Below are positions 7,290-16,941 of a DNA stretch of 64,000 nucleotides, one piece after another. The position numbers and the translations under genes are program-made. Position 1 is the first letter of the stretch. Each line of letters starts with the position of its first letter. Source of the stretch: Nafulsella turpanensis ZLM-10 (GTDB lineage Bacteria > Bacteroidota > Bacteroidia > Cytophagales > Cyclobacteriaceae); the NCBI RefSeq assembly GCF_000346615.1, contig NZ_ANNU01000038.1, positions 1 to 64,000 of the forward strand, in the 5' to 3' direction. The notes under the pieces are model-generated. The model did not search any database, was not told where the DNA came from, and saw nothing but the letters and a program-made list of their open reading frames with translations.

Positions 7290-9842
7290 TTATTTTTTCG
7301 GTTCGTACACCCAGATAGCCCTGCTTCCGCCAAGACCGATATAGTCTTTGCCATTTATCTGAAAGCTTATTCCACCTCGTATATTTTCAGGTACTTCAAC
7401 AGGAGAAGGAACCCATGATCTATAAGCCCTTTGATATGAATGGAAATTAGTGGCGGCATCTGTTTTTAGGTACAGGAAGTAGTTATTGTAAGAGAATATT
7501 AGTGGCTGATAGGAAAATGTGCTGTTTGGATAACTTGATAATTCCCTCCATTGCCAATGGATGTCGTCGGTAAAGGAGTAAGAGTATGTTTTGATGTCTC
7601 TATAAAACATTGTTCTCTGAAATCCCAAGAAAAGCTCGTTACCAACCACATGAGCAAAGTAAGAGCTATGGTATTTAGTAGAAAAACTTTCGGGGAAAGC
7701 AGTATAATGGTTCCATAAATCCTGCTCCTCGTTATATACAATGATGTTATTTTGAGAACTCTCCGGATTACTCACGACCAGGTATCCCTGCATATTATAC
7801 ATGAAACCCAGGATGGAAAATCCGGAAGTGGCGGTTAAGGGTAAATCATTCTTTTTGCTCCAGCTGTCAGTTGAAGGATCGTAGAGCCACCAGTCCTGCA
7901 GGTGTCCATGATTATAGCCTCCGCCAAAGTAAACTTTACCGTTTAAGACAAAGCCTGTTCCTTTAATTCTTGGCTTGCCAGGAAAATCGGCTAATTTATG
8001 CCATTGCAGGGAGGAAGGTTCAAAAGACCACCACTCATTAGAGAAACATAAACCTATATAAACTTTATTACCTATTACAAAACTTTCGTAATCAATAAAC
8101 TGCTGATTTAAGGAGTAGCTGTTCGTAACACCGGGAAACTCACTTATTTGGCTCCAGGGAATATCAATTAAAAGCTTTTCTTCAAAAGTTTTGAGATCTC
8201 CCATAACCTCTACTGATACTGATACTTCAGCTGGCGGATAGTGGGGTGCCGGTTGGGTAGGTACTTCTACTTTTAATTCATTTACACTTACCTGTAAAAC
8301 TCTTGCCTCAGCGCCTCCTATTATTACTTTATTTCTCCATCTAACTGGGTGAAAGTCTGCTCCGGTAATGGTTAGTTCCTGTCCTGTAGAGATAACTTTC
8401 GGGTAAAAATCATCTAAGCGCAGGGGAGCAATAAGTAATATTCCTGGAGCCTGTTTTTTGAAGTTATTCATCTGAACATACACCTGGCTTTCTCGGACTG
8501 CAAAACCTGCCGGAGTGAGCACTTTTAGCTGGCTGGGTGTAATTTCCTGTATAGTGGCTTCATGTTCACCAATAAATACTTTTAATGATGCAGGGTTTTT
8601 AGTAAAATTAGTCCCCTTAATAATAATGGGAGTGCTTTCCCAGAGGCTTATTTCTTCAGGTGTGAATCCTGACAACTCGGGGGTAATAAGGGTAATCTTT
8701 TCCCCGGCAGTAACCGTAATCAGGTTGTGGTTTTTTATTTTTATTTCTGCAGTTTCCTCTCGCATGAGGTCTGGTATTAGAACTTTTATGGTATCTCCGG
8801 AAGCATGCAATGGCTGCAGATTATAATGATTTCCTATGGTTACCCAGCTTTGGCCAGAAGGCATGGCAAGGTTGGTTCCGTAAATTACAAGGGTATCATT
8901 AATATTAACCTGATGCGGATAAAAGCCTGAAATGAGAGGCGCATTGAGGTTGAATTCTTTCTCTGCGGTATGGCGCAAATAGTTTTGGTTACGGATCTCT
9001 ACCGAAAGAGCTTCAGTACTGTAAGAGTATGTCGGTACCTTAACGATTACTGTGTCAGGTGATAGATGTAGAATCTCGGCTGCTACGCCACCTAACTTAA
9101 CCTCTGTGTAATTATAATTATTTTCCATATAATCAGCACTGAAGTTCTGCCCAACAATTACCAAACTGTCCCGGAGGTTTCCTTTTTCAGGATAAAAACC
9201 AGAGATACGAGGAGCGAGGAAGGTAAACTTTCGGCTATATGCGGCAGCCTCCTTTAATAAGGAAACAGATACTTTAGCAGAATCCTTTAACAGCTTTGGT
9301 ACAATAACCTTCAGGGTATCAGTAGAAGAGTAAATAATGGAGGATGCCACTGAATCAAAATATACCTTATTATGTTCAGTTGTGGTGCTAAAGTAACGTC
9401 CTGTTAACACTAGGGTATCCATACTGTATCCTTCCTTAGGAAAAAAATCGATTAATTCCGGGGCTTCACTTTTCAACCCTAAAAAAGACACCTCAGATCC
9501 ATAGCTCACATGGTGTCTGGTTCTTACAAAGGCTCTAATGTATATCTCTGTTGGCTGGGACAAAACAGTAGGAAAAAAAGCTGAAAATGTGCCGCTTTCC
9601 GGCACTCCTTCTATGGCTAATATTTGTGCTTTTTCATGGGAGAAGCCCTTACGGTCACCCCATATAAAGCCATGTTCAATAATCTCATCTTCCGCAGTTG
9701 CCAGCAGTTTTGCATTGAAGTTGCCCCCTCTTTTAGTTATGTCCGTTACCTCACCGGTTTGTACAAGGGGATACTCAAATTCAACTTCCTTTTCACAGCC
9801 CAGTAAAAGGATGATTAAAGCGATATAGAGTTTGTTTTTCAC
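7290..9842 (-). CDS. IPT/TIG-repeat and kelch-like lipoprotein
   Basis: A protein (850 aa) with a lipoprotein signal whose lipobox is LLLGC (Cys about 16). Domains in order: an N-terminal Ig-like domain (about 25-125, TGEVTDITKRGGNF through EIYIRAFVRTR), five IPT/TIG Ig-like domains (about 128-550; each begins with an F-P or F-Y-P core such as LIDFFPKEGYSMD, ISGFYPEKGNLRD and ISGFYPHQVNIND), then a kelch-type propeller (about 570-850; motifs GNKVYIGLCF, NGKVYFGGGY, YDPSTDSWSKKNDLP). These domains bind glycans or proteins at the cell surface. The substrate is unknown. The N-terminal domain (EIIEHGFIW) is clearly related to that of the broken lipoprotein gene upstream (EIIEYGFLW). Confidence 0.85.
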   Translation of the reverse strand: MKNKLYIALIILLLGCEKEVEFEYPLVQTGEVTDITKRGGNFNAKLLATAEDEIIEHGFIWGDRKGFSHEKAQILAIEGVPESGTFSAFFPTVLSQPTEIYIRAFVRTRHHVSYGSEVSFLGLKSEAPELIDFFPKEGYSMDTLVLTGRYFSTTTEHNKVYFDSVASSIIYSSTDTLKVIVPKLLKDSAKVSVSLLKEAAAYSRKFTFLAPRISGFYPEKGNLRDSLVIVGQNFSADYMENNYNYTEVKLGGVAAEILHLSPDTVIVKVPTYSYSTEALSVEIRNQNYLRHTAEKEFNLNAPLISGFYPHQVNINDTLVIYGTNLAMPSGQSWVTIGNHYNLQPLHASGDTIKVLIPDLMREETAEIKIKNHNLITVTAGEKITLITPELSGFTPEEISLWESTPIIIKGTNFTKNPASLKVFIGEHEATIQEITPSQLKVLTPAGFAVRESQVYVQMNNFKKQAPGILLIAPLRLDDFYPKVISTGQELTITGADFHPVRWRNKVIIGGAEARVLQVSVNELKVEVPTQPAPHYPPAEVSVSVEVMGDLKTFEEKLLIDIPWSQISEFPGVTNSYSLNQQFIDYESFVIGNKVYIGLCFSNEWWSFEPSSLQWHKLADFPGKPRIKGTGFVLNGKVYFGGGYNHGHLQDWWLYDPSTDSWSKKNDLPLTATSGFSILGFMYNMQGYLVVSNPESSQNNIIVYNEEQDLWNHYTAFPESFSTKYHSSYFAHVVGNELFLGFQRTMFYRDIKTYSYSFTDDIHWQWRELSSYPNSTFSYQPLIFSYNNYFLYLKTDAATNFHSYQRAYRSWVPSPVEVPENIRGGISFQINGKDYIGLGGSRAIWVYEPKK

Positions 9843-9923
9843 GTTTCAGTTCTAATAAATGGCTCTTTACCCATTACATAAGCCTTCAGGAAGAGCTGTT
9901 ATAAATATGTAAATGTTTCTCTG

Positions 9924-10031
9924 TTAATCGGTATAGTGAATCATTAATAGCTCCGTATTTGAACCTTGCCTGGCAATTACCATTCCCACTCTCAGTATGT
10001 CGGATTCTCTAAACTCCATTTGCTCAGGCAT
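9924..10031 (-). other. short open frame after the broken TIG lipoprotein
   Basis: A 35-codon frame beginning MPEQMEFRESDILRVGMVIA and ending LLMIHYTD. Upstream it stays open to near 10091 (LKFKVFSSSPQPSLKRFYFK), directly after the stop of the lipoprotein at 10088 but in another frame. Residue composition is protein-like. It may be the displaced C-terminus of that broken gene rather than a gene of its own. Confidence 0.3.
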
Positions 10032-10087
10032 TTTAAAATAGAATCGCTTTAAAGATGGCTGCGGAGAAGAGGAAAAGACTTTGAACT

Positions 10088-10749
10088 TCAGGGTAACTCA
10101 TAGGTAAAATGAAGATAGTTTTCAGCCCACCTGCCAGTTGTGGCAACAGTAACTTTTACTGTTTCATTCGTCCTGTGGTTAGGAACCAGCACCTGCAGGT
10201 TTGTATCCGTGCTATAAGTAATTTCTGCTTCTAGCTCTCCAAACAGCAGCTGGTTTTCTTCCTTTCTGTAGCTAAAACCCTGTCCCTTAATTTCAACCGT
10301 ATCGCCCCAAAGCCCGGCAGAGGGTGTAATGGCTATGACTTCAGGTGCACCGCTTCCCTTGCTGATAAAGTAGGTGGTCGTTCCATAAATCATTTTATCC
10401 TGCACTTTTAGGAAGGGCCGTACATGGTATTTTTTGTATGCCTGTAAGGTAGTTTTGATAATAGCAGAAAAATTCCCTTCTGTTAAGGGAGCAGACAGCA
10501 CCTTTTTATTAGATGTATCATAGTCAGGCTCCTCTTCTTTTTGCCATAAAAACCCGTACTCTATAATTTCTTTTTTTCAGAGTTACTTAAGCCGGCATGA
10601 AAAACAGCGCCTGCCTCGGAAATGTCTGTTACAGGAAGTGTACTGAGGCTTAAATGTTGCTCAGGAATTAACACCTCTTCTTTACAGCCCGAAACAAGCA
10701 CAATCAGTAGCAGCAGGAAATTAAGGGAGGCTGAACGGCACTTACTCAT
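10088..10749 (-). pseudogene. IPT/TIG lipoprotein split by a -1 frameshift
   Basis: The first frame (10749-10561, 62 aa) encodes a lipoprotein signal with lipobox LVSGC (Cys 22) and the start of the Ig-like domain seen in the neighbouring 850-aa lipoprotein, then stops. The continuation lies in the -1 frame: EIIEYGFLWQKEEE onward, one TIG domain (APEVIAITPSAGLWGDTVEIKGQGF) and the end YLHFTYELP at 10088. The shift falls on seven A residues followed by G, read as A-AAA-AAG, which is the classic -1 slippery heptamer. The joined product would be only about 220 aa, far shorter than its paralogue. It may be a real frameshift mutation, a homopolymer sequencing error or programmed frameshifting. It sits between a barrel gene (10760) and the intact TIG/kelch gene. 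Confidence 0.75.
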
Positions 10750-10759
10750 TCGCTATTGG

Positions 10760-12019
10760 TTAAAAGTTTATTCCAGCCATGAGAGAAAGAGAAAGTAAAG
10801 AGGAAGTAATTTGTTTTGCAGCTATTCCGGTAAACTCATCGAAGTTAGTCGCATGGAAGTTTTCGGCACTTACAGCCCTTAACTCGATGAATCCGCTTGT
10901 ACCTGCTGAAAAGCTTTTGCTTAGCCCAACAGTGCCGGTAAACCCAAAGAGTGCTTTTTTTACAACAAAAGGCTCTGCCTTCTCTTCAATATACGGAGTG
11001 TCTTTACTTCCAATTTCCCGTACATAGTTCATTTCAGTACCGAAATTCCTTTGGTAACTAATTCCAAGATTTAGATAAGGGTTTAGGATTTTCTTTTTAA
11101 GCATGTACTGGAAGGTTACAGGCAATGTAACGGAATGAAGGGAGAAGTCCATTTGTTCATTATTCAGAAAGTCCCTGTAGTTATTAGAAATAAGAGCTGT
11201 AAAACTGCTTTTATGGTACAGGATATCGGTTCTAAATGAAATCCGTTCATTAATTCTTGGCGATGAAACTGCTAAAGAAGCCATTAATGCAAGTGATTTG
11301 CTTGTGCTGAACGTACCTTCAGAAATAACAATGTAAAGTGTTTGGGTGGAAGTGAAACTTATATTCGAGGAATTCATTCCGCCTGCAACTCCAAAACTGA
11401 ATGAAGTCCAGGGTTTTTCATTCTTAAATACAATAAAGTTTTCTGAAGTACATTCATTGTAATCCACTATCAGGTTGGTAAGGTTTCTCTCCGTAAGAAT
11501 CCGGAAACCAGTTACAGAGGGTAAAAGGGAGCAATCGCTTAATAAATAGGAGAGCTTTCCTAAGTTGGTATATGTTTTCCGAATCACCCTCTTCTCCCCA
11601 ACATACTCTTCTTTTTCCACCATTTTAATCTGGACTGAAACTGAATCGTCTTTCGTAACAAAGAAAAATTCCCTGTACTGGTAGAGAGATACTTTCCCTA
11701 TTACAAGCGCCTGAACAAAGAGTAAATTTGGTCCTTCATCGCCTAAATTCACCTCTATGCCCACATAGGATTTTCCATTTTTTGTTTTGTAGCCCTTTAC
11801 CTGACCCACAGAAAAATCCTGAACAGAATTTGTAGCAGACTGGAAGCGGATAGATTTTGAATCGAGGCCCTCCTGAATCTCCCCATAAAGGGTGTCGCTG
11901 GACTGGAGAATAACATACTCCTGGTATCCCCGGGTGGTTTGGTTCTGCCCCAGTAGCGGAAAGCTAAAAAGCAGCAGAGCCAGAAAAGCAGGTGGAAATT
12001 TAAATAGTTTCTCTCGCAT
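10760..12019 (-). CDS. predicted outer-membrane beta-barrel protein
   Basis: A protein (419 aa) with a signal peptide (about 1-24, ending LLGQ). An N-terminal periplasmic part (about 25-195) contains a small beta domain (VILQSSDTLYGEIQE, GYKTKNGKSYVGIEV) common in Bacteroidota envelope proteins. From about 205 on there is a PorT-like barrel (TSFSFGVAGGMNSSN, NPYLNLGISYQRNFG, SLLSLSLMAGINF at the end). No enzymatic residues are visible. Its stop lies 10 nt before the frameshifted lipoprotein start, which suggests an operon running from 12019 to 5617 with alternating barrels and lipoproteins. Function unknown. Confidence 0.75.
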   Translation of the reverse strand: MREKLFKFPPAFLALLLFSFPLLGQNQTTRGYQEYVILQSSDTLYGEIQEGLDSKSIRFQSATNSVQDFSVGQVKGYKTKNGKSYVGIEVNLGDEGPNLLFVQALVIGKVSLYQYREFFFVTKDDSVSVQIKMVEKEEYVGEKRVIRKTYTNLGKLSYLLSDCSLLPSVTGFRILTERNLTNLIVDYNECTSENFIVFKNEKPWTSFSFGVAGGMNSSNISFTSTQTLYIVISEGTFSTSKSLALMASLAVSSPRINERISFRTDILYHKSSFTALISNNYRDFLNNEQMDFSLHSVTLPVTFQYMLKKKILNPYLNLGISYQRNFGTEMNYVREIGSKDTPYIEEKAEPFVVKKALFGFTGTVGLSKSFSAGTSGFIELRAVSAENFHATNFDEFTGIAAKQITSSLLSLSLMAGINF

Positions 12020-12250
12020 CTATCTATTGGTTAAACTTTTTTTGAAATGATCAACTCCGTTACAATTCAAATATAATATTTAATTCTATTTAGCTATCCA
12101 CTTGTAATGTGCAAGTACTTTATTAGAAAATTTTGCTGTTTTTCAGAGGCATCTGCAAGCTTACCCGAAAATGGACTATTGAAAAGTTGGTGGGCTTCGC
12201 GCCTGAGGCCCTCCCAAAACCAGGACGCTCCAGGGCAGAAAAACTCGTTC

Positions 12251-12277
12251 AAAAAAAAGTCCGGACAATGCCCGGAC
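12251..12277 (-). terminator. intrinsic terminator of the OmpA/PD40 gene
   Basis: On the minus strand GTCCGG (12277-12272) pairs perfectly with CCGGAC (12264-12259) around a short loop, and eight T residues follow (12258-12251). It is placed just downstream of the stop at 12308. Confidence 0.9.
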
Positions 12278-12307
12278 CTCTTTTCTTTACTTTGCTTTTT
12301 CAACCAA

Positions 12308-13897
12308 TTATTTTTCGATAAAGCGAATAATGGTTTCCACCCTCCTGTTCAGGTCCCTGCCTTCATCCGTTTCATTTGGTGCAACAGGCTCGCCTTGCCC
12401 GGCACCAATTATCTCAATTCTGTTACTGCTCACGCCCCGCTCTGTCAAATAGCGTCGTATGTTCGCCACCCGAAGTCTGGCCACCTCTTCATTTACCTCC
12501 GCCGAACCAATGCTGTCGGTATGGCCGATTAACTGCAGCTTCAGCTCATCTTTTTCCTTCAGCACATTCTTAATGTTGTTCAAACGATCATAGTAGGTTC
12601 CCTGTGGATAGACGCTGTTAAAATCATACAGAATATTCTGGACCAGCTTAAACTCTGCCGTGTCGCCCTTCAGGCGCACCGCCAAATCGGCCTCAGGAAG
12701 TTCTTCCTCCAGGAAATCGAGTACTGCAGCTGCTTCCGCACTCAGGTTACTCACCTCTGCCACCGGCTGGAATCCTCTTAACCTTTCAGGTAAAAAAGGA
12801 TTCTCTTCCTCTGCACTTTCTTCAACGACCACTGCCGTATCTGCTTCTTCCTCCTCAACCGGCCAGCCGGGGAAACCAACACCCTGTGCATTGGTCTTTC
12901 TGCCAGCCGGGTTAATTTCATAGTTACCACTGTCCATTATTTTCTTAATCTCCACCCCGTTGAGGCGCGACAGCACCGGACCGTTTATCGCCGTAAAATC
13001 TTCCGGCAACTGAACCTCTATGATCCCTCCATCCTGCTCTCCTTTTATCTGGCTGGTATAATAAAGGTGGTTAAATTCCTTGTCCATTGAAAAGTAATTT
13101 TCATCCCCTTCCGTATTTATTTCCTCCCCCAGCTTCACCGGTTCCGACCAGTTGGTCCAGCTATCATCCAGGCGCACCGACATAAAGATGTCGCTGCCGC
13201 CCCCTGTGTCATGTCCATAGGAGCTAAAGAAAAGCGTTCTGGTATCCGCCCCCATAAAAGGCGCGAAATCGTCTTTGGCACTGTTCAGCACCGGCCCCAT
13301 ATTAAGGGGTTCCGACCAGCCACTTTCGCCCTGTGGAAAGGATACGAAAAGGTCCTGCCCGCCCTCGGTTTCTTTGGGCTGAATGGCCATCAGTAAAACT
13401 TCCTTTTTGTAGTCCACAAAAAAATCGGAATAGGGACTGAAGTTTTCATAGCCCTGGATGTTAATTTCCTCGGGGGCCGACCAGCTGCCATTCTCCTTGA
13501 TGGTCCGAACGAGCGGCACATTATCCGTTCCTTTGTAGGTATTAAAGAGCACCAGTTCTTTGCCGCTCGGGTTGGCGCTGGCCACCGCATTCATGCGCCT
13601 GTTATTCAGGCCGTCCCCCAGCAGGCGGGGTTCTCCCCATTCCCCGGTCTCCGGGTTTTTCTCCACTACATAAATATCCTGGTCCTTCTTTCCACTAAAG
13701 CGGCGATTAAAGAAAAGTATTTCTCCATTATCCGTAACCAGTGGCCTCACCTCCAGGTATTCTGAATTAATATCCTCAATCGGTGTTTTATTAAAAGTAG
13801 CGTCCGCTGTTTGAGCAGTATCCGAGCCGTCCTGCGCCCATAAGGAGTTTGTCCCGAAAAGGGCTATCAGCCCCAGAAAGTAAGTATTCTTTCTCAT
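12308..13897 (-). CDS. OmpA family protein with PD40-type repeats
   Basis: A protein (529 aa) with a signal peptide (about 1-21, ending LWAQ). The middle (about 45-300) contains PD40/WD40-like beta-propeller repeats (EILFFNRRFSGKKDQDIYV, RTLFFSSYGHDTGGGSDIFMS, NHLYYTSQIKGEQDGGI). An acidic linker follows (about 345-370), then a C-terminal OmpA domain (about 405-529) with the peptidoglycan-binding signature IGHTDSIGSAEVNEEVARLR and LNRRVE. OmpA domains tether the outer membrane to peptidoglycan. In Bacteroidota, PD40-OmpA proteins often accompany gliding and T9SS components (PorE-like). This one stands alone and ends at a strong terminator, so a T9SS role is only possible. Confidence 0.9.
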   Translation of the reverse strand: MRKNTYFLGLIALFGTNSLWAQDGSDTAQTADATFNKTPIEDINSEYLEVRPLVTDNGEILFFNRRFSGKKDQDIYVVEKNPETGEWGEPRLLGDGLNNRRMNAVASANPSGKELVLFNTYKGTDNVPLVRTIKENGSWSAPEEINIQGYENFSPYSDFFVDYKKEVLLMAIQPKETEGGQDLFVSFPQGESGWSEPLNMGPVLNSAKDDFAPFMGADTRTLFFSSYGHDTGGGSDIFMSVRLDDSWTNWSEPVKLGEEINTEGDENYFSMDKEFNHLYYTSQIKGEQDGGIIEVQLPEDFTAINGPVLSRLNGVEIKKIMDSGNYEINPAGRKTNAQGVGFPGWPVEEEEADTAVVVEESAEEENPFLPERLRGFQPVAEVSNLSAEAAAVLDFLEEELPEADLAVRLKGDTAEFKLVQNILYDFNSVYPQGTYYDRLNNIKNVLKEKDELKLQLIGHTDSIGSAEVNEEVARLRVANIRRYLTERGVSSNRIEIIGAGQGEPVAPNETDEGRDLNRRVETIIRFIEK

Positions 13898-14043
13898 TTA
13901 AATTTTGCTTTGTTCGCCTCTGGTATCATTCCTGTTCTTAGCACCCTCTACAGGAGCACTAAATCATAACATCCTGTTAGCTAAAGTCTCCTCTCTGCCC
14001 AGCCTGTTTTACTGAAAAGAAGAGCAGCCGAAAGATATTCCCC

Positions 14044-14892
14044 TTACCTGAAGGAGGGGTTTTTATTGCTCAGTGGTGGGGTATAGCGCACTTTTAAACC
14101 GGTAATCAGGTACCAGTCATTGGATTTGCCGTTTCCCCTATCTTCGAATCCGGCAGGTGCAGGAGCAAGTCCTTTTTCAGGTCTACGGTCGGAAAGGGCC
14201 CGGCGGATGGGATCTTCAATATTTTCCACCCCTACATACGAGCCGCTTGCATCATCGAGGTAATCGGTAAAGGCATAACGGTATCCATACTCAAAGGAAA
14301 TATCCCACTGGTCGTCGAGCACGTACGACACCCCCACGCCAAAAGGAATTACCAGGGTCAGCGGGCTGTAGGCTTCGCCTTCCGTCATCAGCGGGCGCAG
14401 ATCATACCATTTCCCTTCATAAAAGGCTTCCGGGCTCACGGTGGTAAGGCCCAAACCAATAAACCCATAAGGGATTAGCAGGGGGCGGTTCTGCGAGTAG
14501 CGGTTATACAATTCATAAAGGGCCACGGCATTCAGTTCTATATTATCGGAACGGAAAGAAAGGTTACGCCCATAGATGCGGGTATCCTCGTCATTCAGGG
14601 AATCGGCCCCGGAAATACGGTACCAGATCAGTTCTGTCCGGAAATGCAGGTGGTTGTTAAACCGGTAAAGGGCTCCCAGCTGTATGCTTGGTTTTCCCCA
14701 TATGTCGATGCTGTTCGCCTTGAGGTCTCCATAGTAAGTGCTTAATCCAACTCCGGCACTGTATGAAATGTCTCCATGCCTGTTTTTGGGTTTATAAGCG
14801 GGCGTTTCTGTAATCTCTAATTCCTGTCCCCAGGCAAGGGTGGTGCACAGTAAAAGGAGGCAGGCAAGGAGGGTTGAGCGTTTATACTGCAT
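14044..14892 (-). CDS. DUF6089-type outer-membrane protein
   Basis: A protein (282 aa) with a signal peptide (about 1-22, ending AWGQ) and a beta-barrel body. The pattern GVGLSTYYGDLK (about 47-58), then PSIQLGALYRFNNHLHFRTEL and ISFEYGYRYAFTDYLDDASG (about 197-216), is typical of the DUF6089 family of Bacteroidota. These proteins are widespread, are often found near T9SS or OmpA genes, and have no settled function. The gene lies on the same strand as the OmpA/PD40 gene, 146 nt upstream of it, so it may share a transcript or have its own promoter. Confidence 0.8.
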   Translation of the reverse strand: MQYKRSTLLACLLLLCTTLAWGQELEITETPAYKPKNRHGDISYSAGVGLSTYYGDLKANSIDIWGKPSIQLGALYRFNNHLHFRTELIWYRISGADSLNDEDTRIYGRNLSFRSDNIELNAVALYELYNRYSQNRPLLIPYGFIGLGLTTVSPEAFYEGKWYDLRPLMTEGEAYSPLTLVIPFGVGVSYVLDDQWDISFEYGYRYAFTDYLDDASGSYVGVENIEDPIRRALSDRRPEKGLAPAPAGFEDRGNGKSNDWYLITGLKVRYTPPLSNKNPSFR

Positions 14893-15144
14893 ACTTTATT
14901 TGAAAATGTTCGATGGCTGGAGGGCCTTAGCTGAAGAAAAGCGGCCGTAAGCATCAAATATAAAACAACATTAATAATTTTTATAAAAAAGGATCAAAAT
15001 CATGCAAAATTCCACCCTTTCCACCCTAGCAGCGCCCGTCCCGAATCAACTAACGGTAAGGCTAAGCGGTAACAAGAGCGGGGCGAGCTGAAAGGCATTT
15101 CTTTACACCTTGCGGCCCCACACCCTAGGCGGCTCCCCAATATT

Positions 15145-16539
15145 TTAAAAAACATTTTCATTTCCCCGCAATACCTGCCATACGGTCCTGAAAATAATTT
15201 TCACATCCAGCAGAAAGCTCCAGTTCTCCAGGTACCAGAGGTCGGCTTCCACCCGCCTGTTCATCGCCCCTGCTTCCTTGGTTTCTCCCCTATAGCCATT
15301 TACCTGGGCCCAGCCGGTAATGCCGGGGGTAAGGAAATGCCGGACCATAAAGTTGTTAATCTGCAGGGAGTAGTCCTGCGTATGCCGGAGCATGTGGGGG
15401 CGCGGCCCTACTACAGACATATCGCCCATTAATACATTGATAAACTGGGGCAGCTCATCGAGACTGCTCTTGCGGAGAAAGGCCCCTACCCTGGTAATGC
15501 GCGGGTCCTCTTTGCTGGCCTGCAGGCGGTCGGCCTCCCTGTTTACCTGCATACTCCTGAACTTGATACAGTAAAAAGGCTTATTTCCCTTACCGGAGCG
15601 CTGCTGCCGGAAAAATACAGGGCCGGGAGAATCGAGCTTAATCAGGAGCGCAATCAGCGGCACCAGCCAGCTCATGACGAATACAATGACCAGCAGGGAA
15701 AAGAATACATCGAATGCCCGCTTTACCAGCTCATTTGCCTTATTTTCCAGCGGCTCAATTCTTGGGCTCAGCACCGGCATTTGCCCGAAGAGCTCCGTTT
15801 CTATACTGGTGCCTGCAAAAGCCGGCACATCCGGCACCAGGCGCAGGCGCAGCATATGCCGGTCGGCCTCTTCCATCAGCATTTTCGCTTTTTCCACCTC
15901 ATGCCCGGGCAGTGCACAAAATACCTTGGAAATTCCGTTCGAGAGCGCATAGGAAAAGCAATCTTCCACCCTGCCCAGCAGCTGTAAGGCTCCGGGTGCA
16001 GGAGGGGTGGTATCATCAAATATTCCCTCCACGCTATACCCCAGCTGCGGGTTAGCCTTTAAATAGCGGTACAGCTCCATACCGGCCGGACCAGCACCCA
16101 CAATCGCCACCTTCTCCACATCCAGCCAGAACCTTCGCTGCGATCTCCTCAAATAGAGGAAGAGGAATTTCAGCAGCAGCAGAGAAGCAGACAGGATGAC
16201 AGAAACCCTTACCACAAAGCCTATCGTAAGGCTAAAGCGTGGAAAGGCAAGGGAACAAATGAGAATGCCCGCCAGGAACATCAGCAGGGAAATAATGAGT
16301 GCCATGGCGGTCGGGCCGGCATCCCTGTTCAGGATGTCATCGTAGAGCTTCACCCTCCTGGAGCAGAAGTACCAGAACAGGTTAATGCCCAGGAAGTGCA
16401 GCCGGTAATGCTCCGCCTCTGCCTCCCAGAAACCCCAGGTGCTTTCCATCAGGAAGCTGACAAAAAGAGCCAGGTTCAGGAAGGCGAAATCAGAAAGTAT
16501 GGAAATCCAGCGAAAGAAGGTCGTGTATTTATACGTCAT
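15145..16539 (-). CDS. undecaprenyl-phosphate glycosylphosphotransferase (WcaJ-like)
   Basis: A protein (464 aa) that starts polysaccharide assembly by moving a sugar-1-phosphate to undecaprenyl phosphate in the inner membrane. N-terminal membrane helices (about 10-125) are followed by a Rossmann-like domain ([17 protein letters not shown], about 143-159). After a further helix comes the catalytic bacterial sugar transferase domain (about 265-464), with [42 protein letters not shown] and VVGPRPHM, plus the [14 protein letters not shown] motif. Length fits the large polytopic PGT family. It is the last gene of the capsule locus. Glucose or galactose as substrate cannot be decided. Confidence 0.93.
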   Translation of the reverse strand: MTYKYTTFFRWISILSDFAFLNLALFVSFLMESTWGFWEAEAEHYRLHFLGINLFWYFCSRRVKLYDDILNRDAGPTAMALIISLLMFLAGILICSLAFPRFSLTIGFVVRVSVILSASLLLLKFLFLYLRRSQRRFWLDVEKVAIVGAGPAGMELYRYLKANPQLGYSVEGIFDDTTPPAPGALQLLGRVEDCFSYALSNGISKVFCALPGHEVEKAKMLMEEADRHMLRLRLVPDVPAFAGTSIETELFGQMPVLSPRIEPLENKANELVKRAFDVFFSLLVIVFVMSWLVPLIALLIKLDSPGPVFFRQQRSGKGNKPFYCIKFRSMQVNREADRLQASKEDPRITRVGAFLRKSSLDELPQFINVLMGDMSVVGPRPHMLRHTQDYSLQINNFMVRHFLTPGITGWAQVNGYRGETKEAGAMNRRVEADLWYLENWSFLLDVKIIFRTVWQVLRGNENVF

Positions 16540-16941
16540 ATTTAAATAAGAAAACTTCCCTGCTACCTGATTCTTTCATTAAACAATGTCGCAACAGCTT
16601 TCAAAGCTACTACTTTTAGTCCACATTTTTTACCCGAAAAATGCTGTAGTTCCATTTTGTTAAATATGTCATATCTTCCTGTTTCTGCCAAAAAACGGCC
16701 CCCATAAAAACACCCATTTAGCCCGAACTATAACAACCTGAAAGTGTGAAACTTAAAATGAAAGGAGTGGATGAGCATGCTTACTCACAGCATATCCTAT
16801 CCCCCTCCTGCTTTGAAAATTCTTCCAATAATCCTATGCTACTTTTCCCAATACCAACCCGGGTGAAGAAAACCGGCCGGGCTGATTTTTCAGAATCGCC
16901 TGGCCCGTTTCTCACTCATCGTGGCAATTACTCGTGGTAAT
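16540..16941. other. intergenic, nothing recognised
   Basis: The 402 nt between gmd and the WcaJ-like gene contain no supported gene or clear hairpin terminator. A promoter for the WcaJ-like gene may lie here, but none can be assigned. Confidence 0.5.

Noticed and set aside
12094-12303. 69-aa open frame on the minus strand
   Set aside because: It runs through the terminator hairpin and T tract of the OmpA/PD40 gene and has no protein-family character.
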